Shown piece by piece: positions 22,277-35,009 of a DNA stretch of 64,000 nucleotides; the stretch's first letter is position 1, and each line of letters opens with the position of its first letter. The notes under the pieces are model-generated. The model was given only the letters and a program-made list of their open reading frames with translations. It was not told where the DNA came from and searched no databases. This DNA is from Aquatica leii. Taxonomy: Eukaryota > Arthropoda > Insecta > Coleoptera > Lampyridae. Location: assembly GCA_035610365.1 (NCBI GenBank), contig CM069432.1, positions 167,398,035-167,462,034 on the forward strand, written 5' to 3'. Made by a program: the position numbers and the translations under genes.

Positions 22277-22686
22277 TTGACTAGTATGGTTGTAGAGAAC
22301 AATAATACTATTTATAATACAATCTACACCAAATTAAAGAATAAAACAAACTTATTAGAAAAATCATCTGTAATATACAAAACTAATTGTAATAATTGTA
22401 ATCTTTACTACATAGGACAAACAAAACAAAAATTAAAAAATAGAATCAAAAACCATAAGTATGATTGTAGTACTAAAGCTAGTGTCTTACATGCCATCAC
22501 GTCATAACAGGGCATACTTTTAATTTTGACAGCCCTGAAATTCTAGATGTAGAATATAATTTAAAAAAGAGATTAATCTCAGAAATTGTCTTTATTAATT
22601 TCTACAAAAACAATGTAAATTTTAGAACGGACACTGACAAACTAAGTTCGATCTACAATAACATTATTAGTAAAATTAAAAATTAA
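22277..22686 (+). pseudogene. Penelope-like element GIY-YIG endonuclease C-terminus
   Basis: Remnant of the endonuclease that follows the reverse transcriptase in Penelope-like retroelements. Seen: VIYKTNCNNCNLYYIGQTKQKLKNR, read here as CNNCNLYYIGQT (zinc-type Cys pair, then the GIY-YIG core YYIGQT) and RIKNHK. A frameshift occurs at about 22500-22510. The tail continues as GHTFNFDSPEILDVEYN and KKRLISEIVFI to a stop near 22686. The reverse transcriptase upstream is absent, so the copy is 5'-truncated or decayed. A hammerhead-like motif lies 0.5 kb downstream on the same strand, as expected for the element's terminal repeat. Confidence 0.8.
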
Positions 22687-22699
22687 TATTCTACTATAA

Positions 22700-23190
22700 C
22701 TTATAAAATTATTAATAATTTCCATAATACATCAAAAATTAAAATTTTGCAGTGTATTAAATGGCATGTTAATATTGATAACCGTTAAGAATTCTTACTT
22801 ATCTATCAAGGTTTCAATAATTTTATTTCATTATTTATAAGTGTACGCCACGATTTTGTTTGTTATGTATATAATTTATATGTTAAAAAATTGTATTCTT
22901 ATTAATTGGGGTAAAACCAACCACTAATTTGTTGGTAAGTTTTCTTAATTGTTTTTATTTTATTTTATTGCTTTATATTATCTTATTATTATATTTAGTA
23001 ATATTGCAGTTGCATTAAGGTACTTTAATTGAGTATGTGTGTTTTTAATTTTTTTTTCGATTTGGTTTTCTAGTCACCTTTTTCATATTAATGTAAAATA
23101 CGATTTTTTAATTGTTAATGATAGATTTTAATGTTATAACTATTGTATTGATGTGTAATATGTATTACTGATTGTTGATGTTTTAAATTA
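22700..23190 (+). other. Probable 3' untranslated part of Penelope-like element
   Basis: AT-rich stretch between the endonuclease remnant and the hammerhead-like motif. Assigned to the element by position only. Confidence 0.4.
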
Positions 23191-23195
23191 TATAG

Positions 23196-23242
23196 ACTGG
23201 CCTGAAGAAGTTGAGCACTAAAGCCAACGAAACGTCGCCTTA
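23196..23242 (+). ncRNA. Hammerhead-ribozyme-like motif with complete core
   Basis: Reads GGC-CTGAAGA-A-GTTG-loop-CAAC-GAAAC-GTC-GCC. CTGAAGA (23202-23208) fits CUGANGA. GTTG (23210-23213) pairs with CAAC (23225-23228) as stem II. GAAACGTC (23229-23236) supplies GAAA, a two-base helix III (A-U and C-G) and the GUC cleavage triplet. GGC before and GCC after form stem I. With no loop on helix III the fold would need a dimer, which is the described form of hammerheads in Penelope-like elements. Activity is not shown by sequence. Confidence 0.7.
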
Positions 23243-23244
23243 AC

Positions 23245-24010
23245 AACATACGAGGTTGATTTTATTTTTGCCGTTCCTCCACCTTGAAGAATCCTATCAA
23301 TTAAATAGGAAAAACTTTCAACTAAGTAAATTTTTGAAGTGATCTCAACAAGAGTTTGTCAGGAACTGATTAAAGAAGGAAACGAAAGAATCTAGGTCAT
23401 AATGACCTCACAAGATAACAAAATAAATTCGTCAGCAAACTCGTGAGAACGCTCGAGTAACTGATAGTTTAAACAAAGATATTGATAAGGACTTGCAGAA
23501 AAGCAGAATTTAATCACGTATTAAGCGAAGATAATACGCTCTTAATTAATCATAAATTACAAATTATCAGCTTTAAAATGTAACGAAATAAAGCGTGAGA
23601 TTAGCAACAACAGCAGATTCCCACACGTCTAACTTAAATGAATCAAACAGTACCGGATTTTAAAAAAAATGCTCAGGGAGTAAACCCCCCCCCCCCCCCC
23701 CCCAACAAAAGTTCAGCTAGGAAGCGGAAAAGAAAGGAAGCTGAGTAGCGAAACCAATAAGGTGTGATGAGTGAGTATACCAGGGATGACGTAATGAAAA
23801 TGTTCATGGTAGAAGCAGAGAAAGGGAGAAAATAAAGAATGAAGTCATAAATAGGGCTTGATGTTATAGCGAGGACAGCGTTCTAAGGAAAGGAACGGGT
23901 TGAGTACTGACCTACTAGGAACCCACAACGTCCTCATCCAATCACCTATAGGACGTTGGAACAAAAGTAGAAAGTAGGAAAGGAAAGGGTTAAGATAGGA
24001 AAGTTATAAT
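23245..24010. other. Purine-rich stretch with poly(C) tract
   Basis: Composition departs from the surroundings. From about 23700 to 24005 the plus strand is rich in A and G (AGGAAAGGAA-type runs) and a 19-base poly(C) precedes it. No protein was recognised. It could be the 5' or internal part of an unknown repeat. Confidence 0.4.
23685..23703 (+). repeat. Poly(C) homopolymer, 19 bases
   Basis: An uninterrupted C run, very unusual in this AT-rich window. Its length may be uncertain in the assembly. Confidence 0.9.
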
Positions 24011-24424
24011 TTTTGACGGGTATGTCGTTTTCGACGATTATGTCGTTTAAGAGAAATAGTATCTTATTTATTTATAAAATCAAATTAAATAGAAGAAAAA
24101 TCATAATGTTATTTATATTACAGAATAAAACTAAAAATTATTTTAATATTGAAAATGTACTTACTTACTTTGACTTAAAAACAATATGTTTAGTTAATAG
24201 TTAATTTAATCCAAGGTGAATTAAACTAACACATAAACTGACAGAACGTTGTTTAAGTAATCAGCATTAGCATTACAGACTTTCTAAAGATTAACGATCT
24301 TTTTTTAAATGCTAGAAATATGAGAAATACGTATACTATAATATTTTATTTTTCTATTTGGTCAAGTATGAGTCATTAGACACCCCTTGTAATTACTATA
24401 GAACATTGTTTTCTGATAAATTTC

Positions 24425-25748
24425 CGTAAATTTAACGCAGCTGGGTCAGTAGGATAGAGTTTTCTCCTAAGCAACCAAGCATTCACAACGCTCACATTAA
24501 AAAAATTGGCGAAAATTGGCCACCGTCACTTGCGCTGTCAAATCCTAGTTCTATAATTGGCTACCACTCCGTCTCAGTTATCGACTCCTCTCACCCTTTT
24601 GTTATATTATTGAAGTATCTCTGGCTGTGGTATACTAATTTTTGAACGTTTGTGCCAGCACACACGATTTTATTGTCTTTTCAATAAATAACAGTTACTT
24701 GTTTGAAAGAGCGCTATTTGAAATGTCCACGATCTTTTGATTTCTACAGTTTATTTTGCTTTACACTTTTCAATGGGCAATTGCCTAACCGATTATCACA
24801 AAGAGTTGCGCTGGCACAATAACCTAGTTCAGAAAGATGACTTAGTAAATCTACAGAAGAAAGTACTACTGGACTACCTAATTCAAATTCTCTTTTATTC
24901 GTTTCTGTTGATTTTTCTGTATAAGGGTCGAAAGCAAACAAATAAACATTACCAGTGCATTAGGCCCAATTCTTAAAACCTAGTCTGATATGTTTGCTCT
25001 TTATGTATTATTTAGCATAGTGTTTGCTGTAGTAGGGTATCATGTTCTCGTCAATACTCTTTATATTTTTTAAAATTCTTGTTGACACTAGAAATAAGAT
25101 GTCTAAGTTTCCAAAGCTTATCGGTAGTATTAATATGTGTGTTGTTGTTGAAATGAAGGTTTCGTAAAATAAATTTGTAACGGTTCAAACGCATACTTTT
25201 GCAAAACGCTATCGTTAAAGAAAAAAAATCATTAGGTGATTTTTTACTTTGCAATTCCGCTGGCGGATTTTTGACGACGTATTACATTCAAATTAAATTT
25301 TGGTTCTGCTTTAGTTTATTTGATCTATTTGTTTCGGCAATTTTGAGGTGTGGAATTTATTTTTTGCCTTTTAGAAGTTGAATTATTGTCGCTGGACTCG
25401 TCCGTTTTAGGTGTAATAAAGCAATTTTGTGAGTCTTTCGGCTTTGAAGCTGCTGATGAATTGCGGTTGATGTCTGTTAAGCTTGTTAAAACTACCACAC
25501 AAAACGACCTCAGTTTGTGCTCTTAGAATTCCCGACCGCAAATAATTTATATTTCTGTCATAATCGTCATCCGAATAATCACTATCTTGATCGGTGTGTT
25601 TGCCATCCTTATGTGGAGTAACATAAATGTCGGCAGAATCAACGTTAAAGTCTTCTAGAACTGCTACCAACTCTTGAAAAGAAAATCTTGAAAAATAAAA
25701 CATTATCATGAAAAGTGACAAGTATGCGCAACGTCCCTCACAAGGCAC
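24425..25748 (-). pseudogene. piggyBac transposase remnant 1
   Basis: Decayed DDE transposase of the piggyBac (DDE_Tnp_1_7) family, N- to C-terminus from about 25748 down. It has an acidic N-terminal region (HTDQDSDYSDDDYDR), then MRLNRYKFILRNLHF and RHLISSVNKNF. It continues with SIDENMIPYYSKHYAK, IRLGFKNWA, FAFDPYTEKS, LGSPVVLSSVDLL and NRLGNCPLKS, then the RGHF and DNKIV blocks and ALIAWLLRRKLYPTD near 24430. The IDE Asp is present, but stops and frameshifts are frequent. No TTAA-flanked ends were recognised. Confidence 0.85.
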
Positions 25749-25759
25749 ACTACCTTTGG

Positions 25760-28700
25760 AAGCAGATTACTAGATATTCCAATATATAAATATAGAGTAG
25801 AACTTATATACGAAATCTGTACCAATGACCTCAAATCTACAAAATTGCAATTGTGCTTCTGCATCATCTGATAAGATGTCACCGAAGTTGCTTAAAATGC
25901 GTAGGTGTATAGTTCTCAAACAATTTTTCCATTAAATTTAGAAAACCCCTAAATTCGTTATTTTTAAATTTCAATTATAATTTTTTTTTGTAAATCGATT
26001 GTACTTGACTCTAACTACGTCCTGTTAAAAATAATGCTCGTATTTCAAGGACATCATGTATTGTTTCACATGCAAGTAAAACACATTTTTTACAATAGTT
26101 TTAAAAACAAGTTAAAAAACAAATAAACAACTAGCACAACTTTTCAATAACTTAAAAATAAAATATTTTTATGAGATAAAATATCTCTGGAAATTCGTCT
26201 TGTGAAAATAAATTTCTAGAAATTATTGTCACAACTAACTTAGCTTGGGTGTGCAGTAAAATATTACTTTTCATTTAACTCTATGTTCAAAAAATAAATA
26301 ATAGTCTTTACTAAGGTACAAATAAAGAAAAATAAAAATCAAAGAAACATGTTTTGTGAAAATCGACAGTTTGTGAACGTTAAATCAATAGGAAAGATTA
26401 CATTAAATTTGCCTAGCTAGCTGTGGCTAATCTTTGGACAGAGTATAAACAAATTATACAGTCGGAATTATTTTAAAGTGCAACGTTTTTAGTATCTTTG
26501 TGTGATTTGTTTTAGAAAATATAATTAAATCACAAAAATTAAACGAGAGTATTTTTTGAAAAAATAGTTCTGTAAAAAAGTTTATAATTACTTACAAAAG
26601 CAAAGTAATTTACTGAAATGTGTTTGGACTTTTAAACTTTCGGAAAAGTTTTTCTTAGTAATAAATAAAAGATTTTAATTTTCAAGAGTGTTGTTTTAAA
26701 ATTTCATACTTTAAAATAAGTAAAATTTGAATAAGGAATTAGCACAATAAATAAAGGTTAATGAATTAAACACATTTTTTAAAAAACTTAATAAACACGT
26801 TTTACACATTTTTCTGTAAAACTATCTTATTTTAACCATTTTTTTGCAAATCTGACAATATAGATTTTCTTCTTGTACTATAATAGATATTTATGTATTA
26901 AGTATGCAAAATGATGTTTTAGCAAATGAGTCTGGATCTCCGACAAGTTCACTATAGTATATTGTAAAACAAACATCACAATGAAAAGATGTGTTTTTAT
27001 ACTATTTTTCTATTTCGCATGCATTTGACAATTCAAATTTGAAATGTCAAAGTGTTAGTTTCTGAATTCAATAAAAAAGGCAGTAAACATGGAATCTGAA
27101 AGTATGAGTTGTACCCCGCTCAAAGCAAAAAAAAATTATCAAATAAAGCTTTAGATAATTTGATGCCAACAAAATTCCGTCCGAAATATGAAAAAGAATA
27201 TAAAATCTAACCAATTTCTAGAGTTGACATTGGCACCGTTGCACAATTAAAATTTATAATAATTGTACAAAAAGTTCACCTTGCATAAGAGTTGCTTCAA
27301 AGTTTGTTGATTTTGTTCTAATTTATAAACTAACCTTTAATGAATATCGAAATTAATTGTAATGTAAAGTAAAATAACTTTCATCTATCAAAAAACAAAG
27401 TTTGTAGTATATTTGGTTAGGTTATGTCAGACAGTGTTGCAATCTTAAATTTATTTAATCACTAAAGCAGTACGAAAAGAAAGTCTCTGTGCTGTTTACA
27501 GTACAAATATAAAGCTATTACCTGAGCAAAATAGAAAAAAGCATTTTGCATACGTGATTCATACATTTTTTTTATAAGGATTCTCTAAATTATTAGATTA
27601 ATTTAATAATAGTACATTATGGTACAATTGTAGAAGCAAGCCTTTAAAAGATGTACGAGGAATTTAGCAGCACTACGCAAAGCAACGACGCAAACGGCGC
27701 TAGGGTTTTAAAGGCACTTCTACACGCGTATCATATGCTATTTTTTATTAGAATTGCATCATAAGAAATACAACTAAAATCCATATTTTAAATTAACATA
27801 ACATTTTAATTTTGAATTTGTATGATTTTGGAAAGTAGCTTATGCAATGACATCATGTCGTTGATGTGGAGATTGGTTAGCATTTGTTTACATTTCTATG
27901 TATATACGGTGTTTTCAAAAATTGTTCTGTAAAAAATGGATCAGTTTGAAGAAAGTATTCTACGGGAAATTTAAAAACTGAACAAGAAAGCGGAATTAAA
28001 ATTGATTCTAGAGAAATCAAGGAATGCCTTTTGTATAGAATATGAAAAACTGTTTATGTGGATAGTAAATAAAAATTGTATATGTGTATATGAATCATTG
28101 ATGTTTGCCTACATAATGGAAATAATAACATTAATTACAACTATTTTTCTTTTATATTTTGTTTTATGACACTCTAGTAGTGTGTATAAATTGTCTACTT
28201 TATGGTACATACATTTAAAGTTACAAGCAATGTTGAGACTCAGAACAAGAAGTGGATCTGACATCTTTTTACAAGCATTTATAAAGGCGGAAAATAAAAC
28301 TTATGGAGCTAAATAGTCTTTTGTTTTTATAGAAGAAAATCATCGTAACTTTTTCATTCAAGCTCCTGATGACGTTTTCTTGTTTTTAAAGGTACTGATA
28401 TACCGTGGTTTTAGATTAGTAACAGGTACTTTATTTTTCAGGTGGTAGCAATTTGTGGTGTGTTTGGTTTATGCAGAAAATACAAAAAAAATACAAAATG
28501 TGTGATTTACGTATGTCTGGTATTCAAAAATAAGATTCTTCTTGAATCATTAACATTTGTCCATTGAAAACTGAGAAATGTTAAAAATTTTGCTATCTTT
28601 GACGATTCTGACACAGAGTATGTTAAATTCTTTAACAAGTACTTTTTTCTGCGTCCCAAAATTATAGCTACAGATAAAGTTTTTTAAAGTACGCTAATAG

Positions 28701-31700
28701 AAAGTACATCCATCAAGTTGTTGACATCAATACCTTTGGTAGATGTCCTTTTCTTGTTGCTCATTTTTGAAATTTTCGGCTTCTGCGTGATACACCAGCC
28801 ATGCTTTCAAGCGGACATCTGCAACGATTATGGCAAATGAAGAGATGAGTGTAGATAAGGTTAAGTGTCCAGTACGTTCGAGATTCGACGGTTGCTGCTA
28901 GTTACATTGAAGGATTTGTAATAAACTAATTTATAGCTTTAAAGTGCATTGATAGAAATGTTAATAAGAGAACTACTACGTCATCATTTCAGTTAACACT
29001 GACAATCTTCCAATAACCAAAGTAAGTAATAACGAATTGCAAAATGCTAAAATTCACATATTAAATAATAAGAATTATACATTTAACGTTTATTTAAAAT
29101 AAAATTCATACTGTTTCTTATATTTCACTAATTACATGTGAAAATTACAATGGAATTTTTATTAAAAACTATGACGTTTTAATAGCAACCTTAAACCACT
29201 GCAGTGTTTTAATGTTAAAACGCTTTTTAATTTTAAACAGGTATTATGATGCAATTGTAATAAAAACTTATTTGAGGGTGTACAGAATAGTTGTGACCAT
29301 TATAAAGAGTTTATTACATTTTTATTTTTCATGGTCCATTGAATTTGAAGCTAAAGCCAAAGACGTGTATTGGCTTAAAGTTTTAAACGTCTTTTAAAAT
29401 GTAAAGTAGTATTAGATTATTAGGAATTATTTAATGTCTTGTACCACTGCCGTTATAAAACAAAAATGATAATACATACTTAAACACAAAAAGTATTCTT
29501 TTAACTTGTGGAAATAATCGTCAACCGTTACAAATAAATATTATCGATTAACTAAGAAAATCGACTGCAAAGTATGTCATATGAAATAAGAAATGTGCAT
29601 TTTAGCATCTTTGTTTCACGTTTTACGTTCAGGTGCTGCAATAATGATGATAAATAACACAAGCATTACAATAAGTAGGCGGAATGGCCCGTGACTGATG
29701 ACCGAAAGGAAGCATTTAGACATTTAGTTACCTCTTTGTCTAACTTACAGAAAATGTGTGTCTGAATCTTGACTACAATAAATATCATTTACAATTTGAC
29801 TCTAATTTTTTGTAATTTTAAACTAAACAAAATACACGTAAGGTCATTGACCAAATAGCATAAGAGAGAAGCCACCATTGGTACAAAGGAGAAGACGTTT
29901 GTGAATGAAACTGTTACAATAATGTAAACTTTTAATGCTGTTACAAGGCTGGTCGTTCTACATATAAAGTTGTAGTAACGTAAGAGGTCATGGTTTAGCT
30001 AAAAGCAACTACGTCTACAGTTAAAACGGTGTCACTAGCGGCAAACAAGGCACTAATGAAAATAAAATGGTTGTCTAGACTGTTCGAAGAGAAAGATTTC
30101 TGAAAACAAGGTTTTACTTTTTAAATAGACAATCATTTGTCACAGTTTAAAAAATGATTATCAAACCAAACACATAACTACCAAGTAGCAAACTTTATAA
30201 CCTTGACTGTTAAGTTTATGTCTTAAATTAAGATTTTATCAAAGAAAAAGAATACCTGTACGTATTAAAATAATTCTAAGGAACAAATGCAGAAATAATC
30301 ACAAACAATACTACAAATTATGACAAGCAAAAGTACGTCAATGAATATGACAGATGTCATATTTTTGTTATTAAATGTAATAGTGTTAACAATCAAAGCA
30401 AGAAAAATGCATATGTGCCAATATAAGTAGCGTATGGGCGTTTGCAGACGCAGAGTGTGAATGATAAAAAAATATTTTCTTGTAATTACTGTAAAAAACC
30501 AGTTGGCACAATATGCCAATTTGTAAACAATAATTTACTGTTGTTTTCTAAATTAAAGTATTGTTATTTGTTACCGATACGGTGATTCTGATGATTCATG
30601 TTGTACGTGTCTCGCAGATAGCATAATCATTATAGCGGAATGCGTTCGAAAATTCCTTTTAAATGTAAAAAATACAAAATGATAATGACGAATCATATTT
30701 TAAAATAAAAACATTAGGTTTCTATTTAAAAGCGTAAGTATCTGTTTGTTATGCAATAACTAATAATCAGATCACAGCCAAAATTACCTTGTCTAGGATT
30801 TTAATATAATATTAACTTAAGTAGGTGTTAAGTTTGTTACCTACCTTTTGATACAGCGGGTCCTGTTGGTAACAACTACGTCGTCACGGCTAGCTGAGAT
30901 GTCGGTGAGTGGGCGTGACTAAAAAATTATAATAAAAAAAATAGATGCCAGTACTGGATAAAATCCTTGACTCGGAGACATCAAGTGTACACACGAACTC
31001 ATTGCCTAAGCAATAAGATACAAGCAAACAACCATCGAGAGAACGAACAATTTTGTTATATATATTTTCAAGCAGTAACAAGTAACAATAAAAAAGAATA
31101 AGATCAGTAAATGCTACATAAATTCATTCGGTTACACATTAACACTGTACACTATTACTAGTAGTTTTTTCTTTTTAAGAGATAAATATACCTCAACAAA
31201 TTTGATCGATAATAAACTTGTAAGCCCCAAATTAAAAGAGATCATGCATTAATAATTACAGGCAGTCGCAGAATGGTCCCTCTTGACAAAGAAAACGTGA
31301 GTAACATTATTATACTAAAATGAGACTTACCCCAGACTTGAATTTTCTTATCGTATAAAGTTAAAAACTAACTTCAGTAATATTATTTCTTTATCTGTCG
31401 AAAAGTGTAAGCTTACATTCATTAGATACCTTAGCCGATTTTTGAATATTTAATCAAAATCCACATGTACAATAAAATATACAAATTTGAATAAGCTAAC
31501 TTATCGATTCGACTGTCAGTAAAATAGTAACAGTGAATTGAAAAATGTAGCTATAGGCTTAATATAGGTAATAAAACAGTTAATAACGCCGAACACATAG
31601 TAAATATAAATATAAATAATTATGTAACACAGTTACAAAAAGCATCCTAAGTAATAACGTTGGAGCGTAAATCAGAAAAATACATCAAACTACAATTGGC

Positions 31701-32440
31701 AAGTAGTTCAATTTGAGCAAAAAAAGCAGTTGCGCGTACCCGATTTTCAGTAATTTTTCAATTAAAATAAAAATCTTTTCTAGTTTGAAAGTAATTCATG
31801 CAATAATTAATTGCTATTTTCACATGTGTGTAGATTACTGTAATTTACTTTAATTAAGCTATTACACGTTTTATGCAGTTTTTACAATTTATTAACTAAA
31901 AAAAAACTGGATCTGAAAATTGATTTTTTTTCCAGTCCGCAATTGATTCAAAGGTTTGTTTTAAGTTATTTAGTTAATGTTGTATAGTACATCAAGAAAT
32001 TGAATAATGTCTGCTACTACTAATTTGCAATGAAGTTGATTTTAATGTTTGATATTTTAAGTAAATATAAATTTAAATACTTTTGAAGAAAACATGAACA
32101 AAAAATGTCTATGCTTATTTTAAGATAGTTATAGTTTTGCTGTTATGTAATTATTGTTTTTTTGTGCGACTAGCGGGTTAAAAATAAAATTTGCATTTCA
32201 CGAATACTACAAAATTGTTACCATTATGTAATACTTAATGCTGCATCACGATAAATGTAAAACGCTGTAGTTACTGTATGTAAGTATTTTCAAAAGACTG
32301 ACATTCTAATTAAAAGAATAAAGATACATTTAACACTGACGGATCATTAAAACTACATATTTATGCGGTTTTTACGTTTATTTTTTTTACATTACAGTCA
32401 TATTTAATTACGTGTAATTACACCATACAGCTGTATTTCA
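25760..32440. other. Long gene-poor AT-rich interval
   Basis: About 6.7 kb in which I recognise no gene, RNA or transposon. Points of note are a short inverted arrangement around AGCCTTTAAAA (27640-27725) and a patch at 27900-28900 with many short, exon-like open segments without known motifs. Otherwise it is low-complexity AT DNA. Confidence 0.45.
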
Positions 32441-32450
32441 ACTTTCTGTC

Positions 32451-32457
32451 TATAAAA
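32451..32457 (+). promoter_or_regulatory. TATA box of cuticular gene 4
   Basis: TATAAAA, 67 bases upstream of the ATG, matching the spacing in the other cuticular genes. Confidence 0.65.
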
Positions 32458-32517
32458 TCAATGTTGTGTTAATAGTTCTCCGTAGTTTAAATTTGTAAAG
32501 TAAATTGATTAGTTAAT

Positions 32518-32914
32518 ATGCAGATTTTGGTAAGGTACATTTTGAATAGTTAAAAGCAAAATACATTCTAAATAAATTTTGCAGTTAGTTCTTTTGTTAA
32601 TTGTTATAAACACTTCTGCAAAACAAGAAGAAGGGTTTGTAGCTGTTACACAGGATACAGATGGTAACTACGATTTTAAATATGCTGTTCCTGGTATTAC
32701 ACGAGCAGAAAATCGAGATTTTTTAGGAAATGTAGTAGGCGCTTTCTCTTATGTCGACACAAATGGGATTTTAAGAGAAACTCAATATACAGCAGGGGTT
32801 GATGGATACCATGCTTTTGGACCTGATATACCTGTTCCAGTTGAAGATACACCTGACGTAGCTCAAGCTAAACTCGAGCACTTATCTAAACTTTATGCTG
32901 CTTATGGCATTTAA
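32518..32914 (+). CDS. Cuticular protein 4 (RR-like domain plus 18-residue motif)
   Basis: Secreted cuticle protein of 113 residues. Exons are 32518-32529 (MQIL) and 32585-32914, with a 55-base GT/AG intron. Residues 1-16 are a hydrophobic signal peptide. Residues about 31-88 form the RR-like domain (GNYDFKYAVPGITRAENRD, GAFSYVDTNG, GYHAFGPDIPVP). Residues 91-110 are the 18-residue motif (DTPDVAQAKLEHL). It is the most diverged of the short genes: it lacks the Pro/His/Phe-rich tail and ends LYAAYGI. Its Tyr and Val pattern (FKYAV, ETQYTAGVDGYHA) is nearer the classical Rebers-Riddiford consensus, so it may be closest to the ancestral form. Confidence 0.9.
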
Positions 32915-32929
32915 ATTTATTTATTTTTA

Positions 32930-34335
32930 ACAGTATAAGTAGATTTTATTTATTAATTATTAAAGAAAATTCTATTATATATTTAATTTTATTTGTGAAA
33001 TTTGTAAACGTTACATTAAAAAGGTTTAGACAGTCTTTTAATTCCTTACAATTATGCTTAACTGTAAGTAAGAGACAATATAAACTTACCAATACACAAA
33101 AAAACATACTTTAAGGGGATTCTATAAATTTAGAAGTTGCTATACAATTTTAAAGCTATAACAAAATTTTATAAAAGTAGTTTTGAAACATAAAAATGCA
33201 GACGTTTAAAAGTTTTATAAAAACATATATGTATAGTGAGAACCTTAATCTAAAAAAAAGCGATCATAAGTCCGGTTCTGCTCATCCAAAACTTACAAAT
33301 TTGATTTTGTTGAAAAATCCTCTTCCTTGTCAGCTATGTAGTTGTAAATTCAAAGTCAAACCAGTAATGAACAAACCTTTTAATTTTTGAAGTGTGTTTT
33401 TTTACAAAACATCAAATTTGTATGGCGGTTTAAGAATGAGGACTAAATTAATAACAAAATAGAGAAAACCGGATACAATTTTTTTTTCTGTTCTGAGATA
33501 TCGTAAAAATTGTATAAATGTTTTTCAGCACGATAGGTGTTCGGCGCATTATTCTGTAACTTTCTGCAATTTTTTACACTTAACTTGCAAGAATAAGTGG
33601 ATAGAAGGTGGAAGTTTATTTCATAAGTCAGTTAGGTATCTAGACCTGAGTAGCTTACAGTTTTATTTCTGAAGACAACTGAAATATCTCGTACTTGCCA
33701 ATAGACCCACGACAAGGAATCACATGATTGAGAAAATAAGACAAACGATCTAAAACATTTTAGTATGAGAAATTAAAATTTCCGTTTAATCTAATTGTCA
33801 GAGATTGAAATTCTACTGTCGAAAATGATGGTCGGCATTTTGAACATCTGAGGCGCCAATAATTAAAGTACTATTTATTTGTAGTTTTATACATTTTCTT
33901 AACGTTTGTTTTTTATTATGTTTGTTTATCTTGCTATGTATTAGATTTGTACATTAATTATGAATTAAATAGTAATGGCCGATTGCAGAAACGCGGATTA
34001 AATATATAGCTCAATAGTAAACGAATAGTATGGTATTAAAATGCCGAATTACATTGCATAATAGTAATTTATGTCTTCGAACGTCTAAAGTAAAGCATGT
34101 GAGTGAGTTATGCTATGCAACTTTTGACGGGAGTATCGTATATTATTTTTTGTGTTGCTTTTAGTAAAATTACATTCTTGTTGAATAGAAGTTTTAAAAA
34201 TCACCAGAAATATTATGTTGGTATTACAATTTGACATAAACATGTTTTTTTTTCAATTCTAACTGAATTTTAAGATTTTTTAAATGACTTTTTCACTTGT
34301 CGTATACTCGTTCTAATATAATGATTGACTTTGAT
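32930..34335. other. AT-rich spacer
   Basis: No recognised gene; contains the 3' flank of cuticular gene 4. Confidence 0.4.
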
Positions 34336-34340
34336 CACAT

Positions 34341-34519
34341 ATTAATGTAATGTGAAGTGTCGCTTTCGCCCCTCCAATAGAGTAGTAGGAAACGGCGAGA
34401 ATACGGCACTTTGAAGTGGTCGGACGTGCGCAAGAAGTGTAACACTCAAGGTGAACTAAGTTGATCAATAAAGTTTATTTTTGGAGTAAATTATTTACAA
34501 ATTAAACCCGGCTCTGACA
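34341..34519 (+). repeat. 5' LTR (5'-truncated)
   Basis: Matches 37816-37996 with substitutions and small indels. It contains an AATAAAG signal near 34470 and ends CTCTGACA before TTTCAGAAGTGGGA, the likely primer-site region. Confidence 0.85.
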
Positions 34520-35009
34520 GTTTCAGAAGTGGGATTACGCGTTAAATCGGTCGTGATAAAGAAAAAAAAAATATCGTGTCGGAAAACGTTGTTTAAGACC
34601 GAAATTAGTTTGCGCCGAATGCGTGTTATTCGCGAAAATTTAGTTAGTGGAACAAACTTGGCGAGTGTTTACGTGGGAAATTTGAGCAGAATTAGCAATC
34701 AGAAAATAGAAAATGAATTAGCTTGCAAGACCACATAGCTTTATATTTTCATAATGGCCGCAATGAACAGGAATGGTCCTCAAGTGGATCAAACGTTAGC
34801 GTTAGGCAAATAAAGCTAGATGGCGGGACAAACTACGCAAAGGAAGGTAGTAGGAAAACTGGAAGTAACATGGTGTCTCAAAAACCAACTGAACTACAGC
34901 GTAGTACAGAAACCGCAGAATGTAGTAACAAAAATGTAGCTGTAAATGTAAACAGCATGATGAATTTAATGTCTAGAATAATTACGGTAATCGAATCTAG
35001 AGAAAGGAT

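Noticed and set aside
24013..24204. Open frame of 63 codons
   Set aside because: AT-rich chance frame without motifs.
30265..30519. Hydrophobic minus-strand frame as a membrane protein
   Set aside because: Composition follows the AT bias, there are no splice or promoter signals, and no similarity that I recognise.
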